From NCBI GenBank assembly GCA_026394595.1, contig JAPKXX010000044.1, forward strand, positions 1-35,623: a DNA stretch of 35,623 bases, read 5' to 3'. This DNA is from Methanoregula sp. (GTDB taxonomy: Archaea; Halobacteriota; Methanomicrobia; Methanomicrobiales; Methanospirillaceae). Shown piece by piece: positions 23,919 through 32,728 of the stretch. Both the position numbers and the translations under genes were made by a program. The notes beneath the pieces were generated by a model, which was not told the origin of the DNA, searched no databases, and saw only the letters and a program-made list of their open reading frames with translations. Within the stretch, counting starts at the first letter, position 1. Each line of letters starts with the position of its first letter.

Positions 23919-24953
23919 TCACCCTTGGAATTTTCTTATTCGAACTGAAATTTCTTCAGCCGCCTTCATGATTGCAATCGCCCCGTTACGGTCGGCAAAC
24001 CTTATCCCACAGCTCGGGGTGATCAGAGACTGCTGATCAAAAAGTGACTCAGAAATATGAGTACAGAGATCTGTTCGTATCGCGACATACCTTCCAAACA
24101 ACGAATCAATGGTTTCCTTTGAAAACAACTGGAAATCAGCAGGTACTATACCCCATGCAATAACACCGCCGCGTTCAAGATAACCGCAGATTGCATCGCT
24201 GTAAAGCAAAAATTCCTTTGCGGTAGCATAAGCATCGATTGAGAGAACAGAGGGATTCAGATCAATAACAAATTCCCAATCGGTATTCGAACAGCAGTGA
24301 ACCCCCAAACCCCCATCAACAATCGCAGCAATGTCCTGCCAGCCCGACCGGACTGTATCCCGGTCAATAGGCACTACTGAAGAACCGAGTAATGCGAGGT
24401 ATGGTTCATTCAAAATAACGAGCGTCTCCTTTACACCGGTTCTCTTCTGCATCTCCTTTTCACACCATCTGGCGCGCAGTGCTAGCAGTTTGGAAAGCAT
24501 ATCAGCTAGCTGGGTATCATAATATATGGGGCGTTTTTCGGCATCGACAACCTGCATGCCAAAGGTGACCGGACCTGTTACCTGACATTTGAGGATAGGG
24601 GCATTTGAGAGATCGTGCTTCATCATCTCGATAAAACCCGATGCATATTCTTCATGGAGTGCGTAGGGAGAGATGTTGCTCTCAAGGTAATCAGCAAAAA
24701 TTTTCTCTATTGCAGTAATGGTATCAGTGGTGCTGTCATATAGAATCCGGTCATCGCGTATAATTCTCCCTGGCATCTGTTCAGAATCATTGTATACGAT
24801 GCTTTCCAGCTGTCCGCGGTCCGGGAGCGTGGGAACGTAAGGAAAGTCGTAAAAGATCGAAAGGATATCTGAGCATGCCTGAACCGGATCGTTATGTGGT
24901 AACGCACCTACCCCTGTTGCGCCGGAATATGGGGGAGAGATCATCTGTGCCAT
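23919..24953 (-). CDS. Core methionine synthase (MetE C-terminal-domain type), corrinoid-linked
   Basis: A 344-residue protein equal to only the C-terminal catalytic barrel of cobalamin-independent methionine synthase. It shows GVGALPHND (start), VTGPVTFG, LNEPYLALLG and the zinc ligands HCC (His and second Cys, about residues 219-221) and TPSCG (Cys ~315). The Glu ligand of classical MetE is not obvious; an Asp in LSIDAY stands near its place. Short MetE forms take methyl groups from methyl-corrinoids or corrinoid proteins rather than folate. Its place between acsV and cooC suggests the corrinoid iron-sulfur protein is the donor. ATG 24953 follows AAGGGAG; a GTG at 24962 overlaps the acsV stop. 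Confidence 0.8.
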   Translation of the reverse strand: MAQMISPPYSGATGVGALPHNDPVQACSDILSIFYDFPYVPTLPDRGQLESIVYNDSEQMPGRIIRDDRILYDSTTDTITAIEKIFADYLESNISPYALHEEYASGFIEMMKHDLSNAPILKCQVTGPVTFGMQVVDAEKRPIYYDTQLADMLSKLLALRARWCEKEMQKRTGVKETLVILNEPYLALLGSSVVPIDRDTVRSGWQDIAAIVDGGLGVHCCSNTDWEFVIDLNPSVLSIDAYATAKEFLLYSDAICGYLERGGVIAWGIVPADFQLFSKETIDSLFGRYVAIRTDLCTHISESLFDQQSLITPSCGIRFADRNGAIAIMKAAEEISVRIRKFQG

Positions 24954-24958
24954 GGGGG

Positions 24959-26863
24959 TCACTCCCTTTGTATGCGGCAGGCATCAAGCATTTTCTGAAC
25001 CTGTGGGAACAACGATAGATCAGTGTGGGGTAAAAAAGCACTGGAAGTGTACTCATCCATGAACGCGGGTTCTGCGTTCAGTTCAATATAGGCGATCTTT
25101 GAGGCAATCTCATCAAGGGTCTTTCGTTTCCGCCTGTTTATGAGGGCGATGTTTGCACCGGTCACGGCACCGTTACCGATGTTTTTGATTTGGTCATACG
25201 GGATTTCCGGTATGAGACCGATCGTTGTAGCATTCTTTTTATTCAGATAGTTACCGAACGCCCCGGCAAAATAGATAGTGGAGATGTCATGCCGGGATAT
25301 TCCGGCCTCCTTCATTAGCGTCACACAGGCAGCATGGACGGATGCCTTGCTCATAATCAGGTTTTTGATGTCATTTTCGGTAATTACGATATCCTTTCCT
25401 ATACCACTATCCTGTGCCCATGCAACTACAAACTCAGGGAAGTGAGAGGATGTCCGGATCCTCGGGTTGGTAATTCCGGTATTGATCCGCCCGTTCCTGT
25501 CAATGACGCAGGTCGAGAGCAGCTCCGCGAGCAGGTCAATCAATCCTGAACCCGTAATACCCCTTGGTTTAATACCATTGATCGTACTGAATACCGGGGT
25601 GAGTGTTTCAGGGTCAATCGTGATCTTATCTATCGCACCAGGGTTTGCCCGCATCCCAAAAAGGACTTCTCCTCCTTCAAGTGCCGGTCCGGCAGCACCA
25701 GCACAGGAAAACATCCAATCCTTATTGCCAAGCACGACTTCAAAGTTTGTTCCGATATCAATTAACAGGGAAACCCCGTCACTCTCACTCATACCGCAGG
25801 AAAGAATATCAGCAATGATATCCCCTCCGATAAAGTCGCTTACGGCAGGAAATGCAAAGACTCCGCCGTTCGGGTTGCATGCAATTCCCAGCCTGTTCGC
25901 AGCAACTGAAAGTGCCCGACGCACGACCGGTACGTACGGCTCGGCAATCATATATGCCGGATCGATACCGAGAAGCATATGTGTCATTACCGTATTCCCT
26001 GCGACAACAACCTCATAAATGTCATCGCGGTCAATTCCCGCGGTGTTTGAAGCGGTGGTAAGTGCGGTGTTGATACTTTCAGCGGCAAGTGCCTGGAGTT
26101 TTGAGAGTCCGTTCTTTCGTGCAAAATTAACGCGTGCGAGAATATCCTCACCACAGCTGATCTGCTTGTTGTAATTTGAAGCGACCCCGACTACTTTGCC
26201 GGAAACAAGATCCCAGAGATATACAACCACCGTTGTCGAACCAAGATCAATTGCAGCGCCGTAGAGCCGTTTTGAAGTGTCATTCTCCTGCAGATCGATT
26301 AACCGGTAACCTCCCGGGACAAGGGCAATGGTACCGGTCACTTTCCAGTCGGAATGGCGCAGCATTGTAGGGATTTCCCGCAGCGTTTCCAGCGGGGCGT
26401 ACATTTTCTCGGCAACCGGTCCGCCGCTTTTCTGTATCCCCCAGAGAAGCCTCGAGAGATCAGGAGAGGGGTTGGCGAGGGTCGGGGGTTCGAGCTCGAC
26501 ATAATATTTCCTGACTGAAGGATGGAATTCTATCTCGGTTTCCAGCCCTTCAATTAAGATCTTCTGTTCCTGGATCATGGTGCTCTCGGGAATAAAGACT
26601 AAAAGATCACCCTGCACACTTGTCGCGCAGGCAAGACAGGCACCATTCTTAAGTTCCTCCTCAGTAAAAAAACGCGAGTGCTTCTGCTGGTCAAATTCTG
26701 TTTTTCCCGATTGGACAAAGACGACGCATTTCCCGCATTTCCCCAGTCCCCCGCAAACGACATTGATGTTCAGCCCGGCATGTTGGGCGGCGTCGAGAAT
26801 CGTAGTCCCCCGATCCACGTCAATCTTACGGTAACTGGGAAGGAAGGTTATGGAGCGCATCAT
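24959..26863 (-). CDS. acsV: Corrinoid protein reductive activator (ferredoxin + ASKHA domain, AcsV type)
   Basis: A 634-residue protein. An N-terminal 2Fe-2S ferredoxin domain carries CGGLGKCGKC (Cys ~37, 43, 46) and a fourth Cys in ACLAC (~79). The rest is an actin-fold (ASKHA/DUF4445) ATPase part with AAIDLGSTTVVVYLWDL, VVAGNTVMTHMLLG, LLIDIGTNFEVVLG, GAAGPALEGGEV and TGSGLIDLLAELL. AcsV reactivates the corrinoid iron-sulfur protein after oxidation to Co(II), using ATP. It overlaps the acsC stop as ATGATG/TGA with GGAG upstream; a GTG at 26872 is unlikely. The gene is common with bacterial acs operons; archaea use the unrelated-looking RamA type for methylamine systems. Confidence 0.87.
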   Translation of the reverse strand: MMRSITFLPSYRKIDVDRGTTILDAAQHAGLNINVVCGGLGKCGKCVVFVQSGKTEFDQQKHSRFFTEEELKNGACLACATSVQGDLLVFIPESTMIQEQKILIEGLETEIEFHPSVRKYYVELEPPTLANPSPDLSRLLWGIQKSGGPVAEKMYAPLETLREIPTMLRHSDWKVTGTIALVPGGYRLIDLQENDTSKRLYGAAIDLGSTTVVVYLWDLVSGKVVGVASNYNKQISCGEDILARVNFARKNGLSKLQALAAESINTALTTASNTAGIDRDDIYEVVVAGNTVMTHMLLGIDPAYMIAEPYVPVVRRALSVAANRLGIACNPNGGVFAFPAVSDFIGGDIIADILSCGMSESDGVSLLIDIGTNFEVVLGNKDWMFSCAGAAGPALEGGEVLFGMRANPGAIDKITIDPETLTPVFSTINGIKPRGITGSGLIDLLAELLSTCVIDRNGRINTGITNPRIRTSSHFPEFVVAWAQDSGIGKDIVITENDIKNLIMSKASVHAACVTLMKEAGISRHDISTIYFAGAFGNYLNKKNATTIGLIPEIPYDQIKNIGNGAVTGANIALINRRKRKTLDEIASKIAYIELNAEPAFMDEYTSSAFLPHTDLSLFPQVQKMLDACRIQRE

Positions 26864-28194
26864 TTCTTCCACTCCTCATTTAAAAATTCCCCAATCTCTG
26901 CAGCATCGCGCGGACCAACGAGCACCTTCCACCCAGTCGCCTCCTCGATACGGCCGGAGAGGGGTGCCGCATAGCCCGGGATAATCAGACTGCGGTGGGA
27001 CACCTCGCTCTCGACGCCGAACTTAATTAACGAGTCGCGTACGAGGATTTCATTGAGTTTGCCGGCAGCAACTGCGGTGAGAACCGATAATCCTTCCGTA
27101 TCAACTATCAGCATGAAACAGGGTATGCGGGTTGATTCAAGGTAACCCTCGAGAGTGAAAAACGTGAGCGAAAAGTTCACGGTCATGAGCACTGGTGCAT
27201 CTTTACCGGGTGTTCCGACACGGTACAGACCAGGGTTCATCTGGATAGGTTTCTGGGGATCGGTATACACATTCTGCCGAAGTGTGAGGGCTGCCTTTGC
27301 TGAAGATGGTAAAAGGGGGTTGGTTACGATAACCGAGGCGTATTTTAGGATACCGATTACAATCCCTGCGTCCTGCATCCCACCAGCAGTTGCATCAAAG
27401 TATACCGGATACCCGAGATCAGGGGCTGTCCGGGTAATGGCGAGCTGCCGGATCTCCGTTGAAAGGCTAATAAAATCACGCAGAGATGCAGGTGACAAGT
27501 CCATGACCAGATCCTGTACTCCTTCTGCAGTACAGTCTTTTGCCAGTTGCCCTAGTTCATCCAGATGCCGGGCTTTTATTACGAGCGGGCAGCCATGCTG
27601 TTTTGCAACTGCACACATCCCTTTGAAATTTTTATTTGTCGCTGCATGGATGAGGGGACGGTAGGTTCCGCAATGGGCGAGTGCAGCAGTAAGAGCATCT
27701 GCACTGGAGGATATGAGAACAAGGGGCAGGTCTGCCATCTTTTCAACCGTTTCAACACTTTTTGCAAAGGTATCGGCAGAATTACTTGTGTTCTCGATTG
27801 CTATTCCATTAAACCGCAGATCTGCACCGACCCTTATGAACGATTCATCCCTCACTCTTTTTGTTACCGATGCAATCTCATCGGGTATTTGGGCATCAGA
27901 CACCTTGAACAGGATTCCCGGGGGATGGTAGAACGTCTTCTCATGCCTATAGAGTACAAACTCTTCGCCAACCGCAAATGACCGTTCACCCACACCGATC
28001 CTGACAAGGCGGATAGGTGGCCGGGTGGTTGCACCCAGTACGGTTTTTGACGTGTCGTCAAGGTACGGGCAAAGGTCGACATCTGCTTTACCGCCAGCAA
28101 GTTTCATGGCAAAGGTAAGACAAGTTGGATCCCCGCACTCCTTGCAGTTCTTTTTTGGCAGGAGTTTGTAGATATCCAGTGCTTTGAGTGCCAT
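26860..28194 (-). CDS. acsC: Corrinoid iron-sulfur protein, large subunit
   Basis: A 444-residue large (gamma) subunit of the corrinoid iron-sulfur protein that carries the methyl group to acetyl-CoA synthase. The N-terminal 4Fe-4S site is LPKKNCKECGDPTCLTFAMK with C17, C20, C25 and C42 (DLCPY). A TIM-barrel follows (SFIRVGADLRFNGIAIENTS ... FDATAGGMQDAGI), and the C-terminal B12-binding part has TVNFSLTFFTLEGYLES and the GLSVLTAVAAGKL segment that sits under the cobalamin. The length matches bacterial AcsC and archaeal CdhE. It starts one base after the acsD stop. Confidence 0.93.
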   Translation of the reverse strand: MALKALDIYKLLPKKNCKECGDPTCLTFAMKLAGGKADVDLCPYLDDTSKTVLGATTRPPIRLVRIGVGERSFAVGEEFVLYRHEKTFYHPPGILFKVSDAQIPDEIASVTKRVRDESFIRVGADLRFNGIAIENTSNSADTFAKSVETVEKMADLPLVLISSSADALTAALAHCGTYRPLIHAATNKNFKGMCAVAKQHGCPLVIKARHLDELGQLAKDCTAEGVQDLVMDLSPASLRDFISLSTEIRQLAITRTAPDLGYPVYFDATAGGMQDAGIVIGILKYASVIVTNPLLPSSAKAALTLRQNVYTDPQKPIQMNPGLYRVGTPGKDAPVLMTVNFSLTFFTLEGYLESTRIPCFMLIVDTEGLSVLTAVAAGKLNEILVRDSLIKFGVESEVSHRSLIIPGYAAPLSGRIEEATGWKVLVGPRDAAEIGEFLNEEWKK

Positions 28195-28195
28195 G

Positions 28196-29152
28196 TTACG
28201 TCACCTCCATGGAGCCGGTACCGGTTTTCAGGCTCGCGAAAGCCAATTTAAGCATCCCGATCGTTTTTGGGTGTCGGACGCAGACGATTTCCGCCCCGGC
28301 AACCGCTGCAGCAAGAGAGGTGTAGAACTCCCACTTTACGGCCATGTCATCCTGTCCATCCAGGTCAGCTTCCCGCACTTCTTTAATGGTAAGGGTATCT
28401 GGTGCAGAAGAGATCATAGGCATGGCAAGGTCGGTATCACCTTTAAGTGCAGAAAACCGTATCCGTTCCATGGCAGAGTAAGAGTACTCAAAACCGTATC
28501 CGAGGGTACCGGTGTAGGGGTCGATAACGACATGGTCCCTCTGAATCCCGATCTCCCGCAGAAGGATATTGAGCTGTTTTGCTAGATTGACATCGATGGG
28601 AGACTGTGCGATGAGTGCGTGGTTATACGCAAGCGCAGCAGCAGCGATGCTCCGGTACCTGCTTGCCTCAGCGGTTCCAAGGAGCAATCGCTCTCCTTGT
28701 CCAACCTCTCCGCATTTCTGGAATATATCACTGTCAATTTTAGGATCATTGCTCCCTTCAATAATTAGGGGGAGGCTGGTTGCAGAGAGTGCAGTCTCGA
28801 CCGCTTTTCCCACAGCAGGAAAATCAGAAAAATTCCGTTGCCGGGTGCTGGTCAGATACAACCGTATCATATCGGCACCATAGGTTGCATCACCCGCCTT
28901 TGCCCATTCCTGTAAATTATTCACCAGTTCACCACAGTAATTTCTGATAATCGGGGACCAGAACACAGGATTATCACAGATCTCAAACGCGATGAGCGGG
29001 GCTGGTGATGAAGGATTTTTATCAAGGAACGGGAGCGTGGTTCCGCCACCGATACGATAGGATACTCTCCGTGAACCCCCGTCAGATTTGGTAGCCCCGA
29101 GAATCACTTCACCAATCGAGCCGGTCCAGTCAAAGTGAACATTAAAACCCAT
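28196..29152 (-). CDS. acsD: Corrinoid iron-sulfur protein, small subunit
   Basis: A 318-residue small (delta) subunit that forms the heterodimer with AcsC. Family signs are the VSYRIGGGTTLPFLDKN and IAFEICDNP segments, LPLIIEGSNDPKIDSDIF, VIDPYTGTLGYGFEYSYSAM and KWEFYTSLAAAVAGAEIVCV. Archaeal CdhD proteins are longer (about 380-430 aa); this one has the bacterial length. I chose ATG 29152, which has GAGGAGG in front and lies eight bases after acsB; a GTG at 29164 lies upstream of that ribosome binding site. Confidence 0.91.
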   Translation of the reverse strand: MGFNVHFDWTGSIGEVILGATKSDGGSRRVSYRIGGGTTLPFLDKNPSSPAPLIAFEICDNPVFWSPIIRNYCGELVNNLQEWAKAGDATYGADMIRLYLTSTRQRNFSDFPAVGKAVETALSATSLPLIIEGSNDPKIDSDIFQKCGEVGQGERLLLGTAEASRYRSIAAAALAYNHALIAQSPIDVNLAKQLNILLREIGIQRDHVVIDPYTGTLGYGFEYSYSAMERIRFSALKGDTDLAMPMISSAPDTLTIKEVREADLDGQDDMAVKWEFYTSLAAAVAGAEIVCVRHPKTIGMLKLAFASLKTGTGSMEVT

Positions 29153-29160
29153 GGTCCTCC

Positions 29161-31191
29161 TCACACCAACGGTTTCATGGTAAGGGCGGGATGCTTCACA
29201 CTGGCGAGATAGGTCACCAGTTCTTCAATGGTGTTTGCCTTGGTCTCATCGGCAATCTTTTCAAAGAAGTCTGTATGACCCTGTTCTGAGAGTTTTTTTT
29301 GCAAACGGAGTTTTAATTCGTCCTTCAGCTGCAACGGCATCCAGACAAGACGCTCAATACCCCCTTCCCCCTGGAGGAAGCGGTCGGAAAGGATATAATT
29401 TTTTGATATACCAGCAAACCCGGGTGTCTGTGCTCCACCCCCGATTGTCCCGGCAAGTGTGGAGAATGTCATACCTGATGGCGTGACACCTTTGAATTCG
29501 CGGTTCACGACCATAATCCCGTTCACTTCAGGAAGCATAAGGGCAATGCACTCAAAGCACCCACAACAAGTCATCGGATACTCCATGACACTGTACAGTG
29601 AGCACCGGTCGATCTCCCCATGGCTCGCCTTTTTCACAAACCTGTTGACACCATCATACTCCCCGTTCTGGGCATTGATTAACGCCCCTTTCCCGACCGG
29701 CTGGTTTGCGCCTGAAGGAGAGATCTCGAAAGCAATTTTTCCGTCGAGCCAGCTGATAGCACCACAGAGAGCGGGTCGCTCCGGAGTGATTACACACACA
29801 TGATTGGGTGCAAATGTCTGGCAGAGTGTACAGGAATAATACGTGTCCACGTCTCCATCCTTCATCCCTTTTATCCGTGCATCACGTTCGTTGTAGACTT
29901 TTTCCGCGTCACTCTTTGCTGCAAGCACTTTTTTTTCATCCGTAATCAATGTAACAGCGACAGCATCGAGGAGTTGAGGGAAGTCCATCCGGAACTTGCT
30001 TGCAAGAAGTTTTCCTATATGTTCGATCTTTACCCCTTTGGCAACCGCTTCCCTTGATATCCGGACCCAGATAATATCCCGTTGGGCAACATGCCATGAT
30101 CCTTCCCCGTAATTGACAAAGTTATGGATCCTCCGCTCGAGCACCGGTTCATAATCTTTTTTCATGGATTTGCCTGCAACCTCAATGATGATGCCCAAAG
30201 GATGTGCAGAGCCTTCCTTCATTGCATCGATCTCAGGACCAATCACTGTTATCTGACCGTCTTTGATCTCATCAACTCCCCTCATTCTCAACAGTTCAAA
30301 CGCTGGAGATCTTCCACCTCCGAATTCGACGTACATCTCCTCTTTTCTGATGCTTTTCCCCTCAAAAGCAGGTGAACACCCCATGGGAATGGGAATGGCA
30401 GTAACAGTGACCCTGATACCCTTTGCCTCCATCCCCCTGCGCACTGCATCTTCAGGTGCTGCGGTAATCCATGCATCACTGCGATAAGAACCAAGGGAAA
30501 CGATAGGAAAACCAAGAACTCTCATCGAGTCCACGAGCGCAATTTCCTCGTCAGAAAGACCTGGGAAGACAATCACAATTGCTTTTGCCCGTTCGGCAGC
30601 ATATTTCAGGAGACGTGCAGTATCTCCTGGTGTGACCCCCCCAAACATCATCGCAACCCGCGCTACAATGTCGGTAAAGTGCACGCCATGTATGTTTGTA
30701 GAACCCAGAGGAATAAGCCGGTATTCAAGACCCAGCTTCACATTGGAGTTCTGGAGTGCGGGAATGACACCCCCCGCAAGAAAAGTAAGCATATATTTTT
30801 CCTGCAGTTCCCGGCAGATTCCGGCAGCAGTACCTGCGTTCGCCGGTGTCCCGATCACAAGTGCGAGGCCCAAAATGCTCCCGTCAACAAGAGAATACCC
30901 GAGCTTGCGGAGTACCGTGTCCCCGACAAAACCCGTATAAGGTGCAGGTTCCCTGCCCTGAAGTACGGTTATTTCTGAGAGGAGACATTCAGCAGCGATG
31001 ATCGGGTTATTACCGGCACGGGCATAGGCATCCTGTGCAGTTATGCGATCATGAACGGCAATTCCTGTAAGTGCGTACGAGACAGGGAGATGATAGGCAG
31101 TCTCGTCATAGGCACGTGGATTGGAAATCGATAAGATACGGTTTTTTAAGCGTTCTTCACCAAATATTGCCGCGTTTTTTACATCGGTCAT
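29161..31191 (-). CDS. acsB: Acetyl-CoA synthase, bacterial type with N-terminal domain
   Basis: A 676-residue acetyl-CoA synthase that makes or splits acetyl-CoA from methyl-corrinoid protein, CO and CoA. The A-cluster ligands are all there: CTLCQTFAPNHVC (Cys 454, 457, 466), LCGAIS (476) and the nickel-binding CGC of TCCGCFECI (543, 545). Spacing 3-9-10-67-2 equals that of the Moorella enzyme (506, 509, 518, 528, 595, 597). About 270 residues precede the archaeal-type core; they correspond to the bacterial N-terminal domain that docks to CO dehydrogenase and is missing in archaeal CdhC. ATG 31191 follows AGAGGA; a TTG at 31212 is less likely. First gene of the operon. Confidence 0.95.
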   Translation of the reverse strand: MTDVKNAAIFGEERLKNRILSISNPRAYDETAYHLPVSYALTGIAVHDRITAQDAYARAGNNPIIAAECLLSEITVLQGREPAPYTGFVGDTVLRKLGYSLVDGSILGLALVIGTPANAGTAAGICRELQEKYMLTFLAGGVIPALQNSNVKLGLEYRLIPLGSTNIHGVHFTDIVARVAMMFGGVTPGDTARLLKYAAERAKAIVIVFPGLSDEEIALVDSMRVLGFPIVSLGSYRSDAWITAAPEDAVRRGMEAKGIRVTVTAIPIPMGCSPAFEGKSIRKEEMYVEFGGGRSPAFELLRMRGVDEIKDGQITVIGPEIDAMKEGSAHPLGIIIEVAGKSMKKDYEPVLERRIHNFVNYGEGSWHVAQRDIIWVRISREAVAKGVKIEHIGKLLASKFRMDFPQLLDAVAVTLITDEKKVLAAKSDAEKVYNERDARIKGMKDGDVDTYYSCTLCQTFAPNHVCVITPERPALCGAISWLDGKIAFEISPSGANQPVGKGALINAQNGEYDGVNRFVKKASHGEIDRCSLYSVMEYPMTCCGCFECIALMLPEVNGIMVVNREFKGVTPSGMTFSTLAGTIGGGAQTPGFAGISKNYILSDRFLQGEGGIERLVWMPLQLKDELKLRLQKKLSEQGHTDFFEKIADETKANTIEELVTYLASVKHPALTMKPLV

Positions 31192-31218
31192 TGCAGATAA
31201 TCCTCTGGTCAAAGCATA

Positions 31219-31240
31219 GCACTATAAATTAGATATAGTT
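31219..31240 (-). promoter_or_regulatory. TATA-like promoter of the acs operon
   Basis: Reading leftward, AATTTATAGT (31230-31221) lies ~30 bases upstream of the acsB ATG (31191), with a second TATA-like element AACTATATCT just before it (31240-31231). A start about 25 bases downstream would leave a very short leader that still includes the AGAGGA ribosome binding site. Confidence 0.5.
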
Positions 31241-31263
31241 TCGGTACCGGCACAAATTGTCTC

Positions 31264-31297
31264 TTTTTTTCAATGTTATTTTAACATTGGAAAAAAT
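31264..31297. promoter_or_regulatory. Long inverted repeat between acsB and the surface-protein gene
   Basis: CAATGTTATTTTAACATTG (31271-31289) is a perfect repeat with 8-base arms and a 3-base centre. T's on the left and A's on the right extend the match after one mismatched pair. It lies midway between two divergent TATA-like elements and is a good candidate operator; a hairpin terminator is the alternative. Confidence 0.45.
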
Positions 31298-31351
31298 TAC
31301 AAAAATATTTATCCTGTCTCAATGATATTCTTTTTAAAGTGAGGCTGAAAA

Positions 31352-32236
31352 ATGAAAACACAGTGGGTTAAAACCTGTTTTATGGCAATCATCCTTCTCG
31401 TTGCAGCGATGTGCATAGTACTACCTGTGACTGCAGCAAGCGGAACAGTGACGATTTCATACCGTGGAACCGGTGAGATGAACATTGGAGATTCTATTTT
31501 CTTTGATGGCACAAACACTGCAGGAAACATAACCTTGATCAAGATCACCGGACCGGGGCTTCCATCTGAAGGCGTGCCCATGTCTGACCTGAACGGCGCT
31601 CCAGGAACAGGGAACACCGTGAAGGTGAATCCCGATGGGAAATGGACATTCCGATGGGACTCCCCGAAAGATTCTGCGAAATTACAGACAGCGAAATATA
31701 CCATCATTGCATCTGACTCTGCCAACCCTGATAAGACCGCTTCAGCTGCAATCCTGCTGGTAAAGCCAGAGTTTTACATTACCATAAAGCCCTCTTCTGC
31801 CCGTATGGGAGACTATGTCCAGATTCAGGGTATTGCTGATAAAAGTATCAATTATATCAAATTCAATGTAATGGATGCCTCTGGAACTGTGTATCACACG
31901 TACCTTACACCCGTAAGTGGAACGGGTTCCTTTGAGTACAGCTTCTATGCAGACATGCAGCCAGGGAAGTATACTGTTATTGGCAATAATCCTGCCATGA
32001 AAAACAATCTCGAGGTTGGTCTGACCATTACCGGTCCGCAGACAACTACGGTGCCAAGCTCATCCGTTCAGACAGCACCCACATTGACCGCAATGATGAC
32101 GTCCACGACACAGACGGATACCACGCCCCAAACAGCCAATACTAAAACCGGGATAGCACAAACAACACTTATTCTCGGTGTCATGATTTCTGGTGCGATT
32201 GCAGTCCTCATTCAAGGGAAGAGGAACAAGGATTAA
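31352..32236 (+). CDS. Secreted, membrane-anchored surface protein (DUF3821-like)
   Basis: A 294-residue exported protein. Residues 1-30 are a signal peptide (hydrophobic FMAIILLVAAMCIVLPVTAA). Residues about 31-225 are beta-rich and resemble the DUF3821/Ig-like surface proteins of Methanomicrobiales (GEMNIGDSIFFDGTNTAGN, the DGKWTFRW strand, then KYTIIASDSANPDKT and a second repeat-like unit). Residues 226-265 are a Thr/Ser-rich stalk likely to be glycosylated, and 268-288 form a C-terminal membrane helix followed by a basic stop-transfer (KRNKD). A TATA-like ATATTTAT (31306-31313) and GTGAGG precede the ATG. Role probably structural. Confidence 0.7.
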   Translation: MKTQWVKTCFMAIILLVAAMCIVLPVTAASGTVTISYRGTGEMNIGDSIFFDGTNTAGNITLIKITGPGLPSEGVPMSDLNGAPGTGNTVKVNPDGKWTFRWDSPKDSAKLQTAKYTIIASDSANPDKTASAAILLVKPEFYITIKPSSARMGDYVQIQGIADKSINYIKFNVMDASGTVYHTYLTPVSGTGSFEYSFYADMQPGKYTVIGNNPAMKNNLEVGLTITGPQTTTVPSSSVQTAPTLTAMMTSTTQTDTTPQTANTKTGIAQTTLILGVMISGAIAVLIQGKRNKD

Positions 32237-32640
32237 ATCAATTATCATTATTTTTTTAGCTTTTTTGTCCAATTGATGCGGGTTTTAAAAATTTCAACGT
32301 ACCAAACTTGATGGATTATAGACACACAATGTGGTTGATTTTCGTGAGGAAATTTTCTTTTATTACTTGAATGCCTGACGAACCGGGCGCCCTCCACCGC
32401 GCGGCGGCACTATGCCATCGCTATACGGTAAACATCAATAGGCATGGAGTAGCTTCCCCTCTTGGATTGACGTACCTTCCCCCGCCCTTGCCTCGATCTC
32501 ACGACGGCATCCGTACAATCCCCAACAGTATCCCACGAGAGATGCCTGAGACCAGGGGCTGAAAGTGGGGTTTTTCCATATTTCGCGTATTATAGCCCGT
32601 TTTTGAAACGATCGGCCATCCAAAAGGGCCTGTTTAGGCT

Positions 32641-32728
32641 TTTTTTGGGGCTGTTTCATACCGAATCCTGGCAAACGGAGGGTTATACGCGGATATCACA
32701 AAACAATAGTCCTGTTTTTTCGTGAATT
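32641..32728. repeat. Degenerate direct repeat, copy 1
   Basis: An 88-base unit with the markers TTTTTTGG, CATACCGAATCCTGGCAAAC, ACAATAGT and TTTTCGTGAATT. The same markers recur in the same order at 32990-33078. By eye about three quarters of the positions match. Similarity may extend ~90 bases to the left (GGGGTTTTTCCAT in copy 1, GGGGTTCTTTCCAT in copy 2). Confidence 0.65.

Noticed and set aside
31271-31289. Functional link between CAATGTTATTTTA here and the similar string near 35484
   Set aside because: A 13-base A/T-rich match is expected by chance in a window this size.
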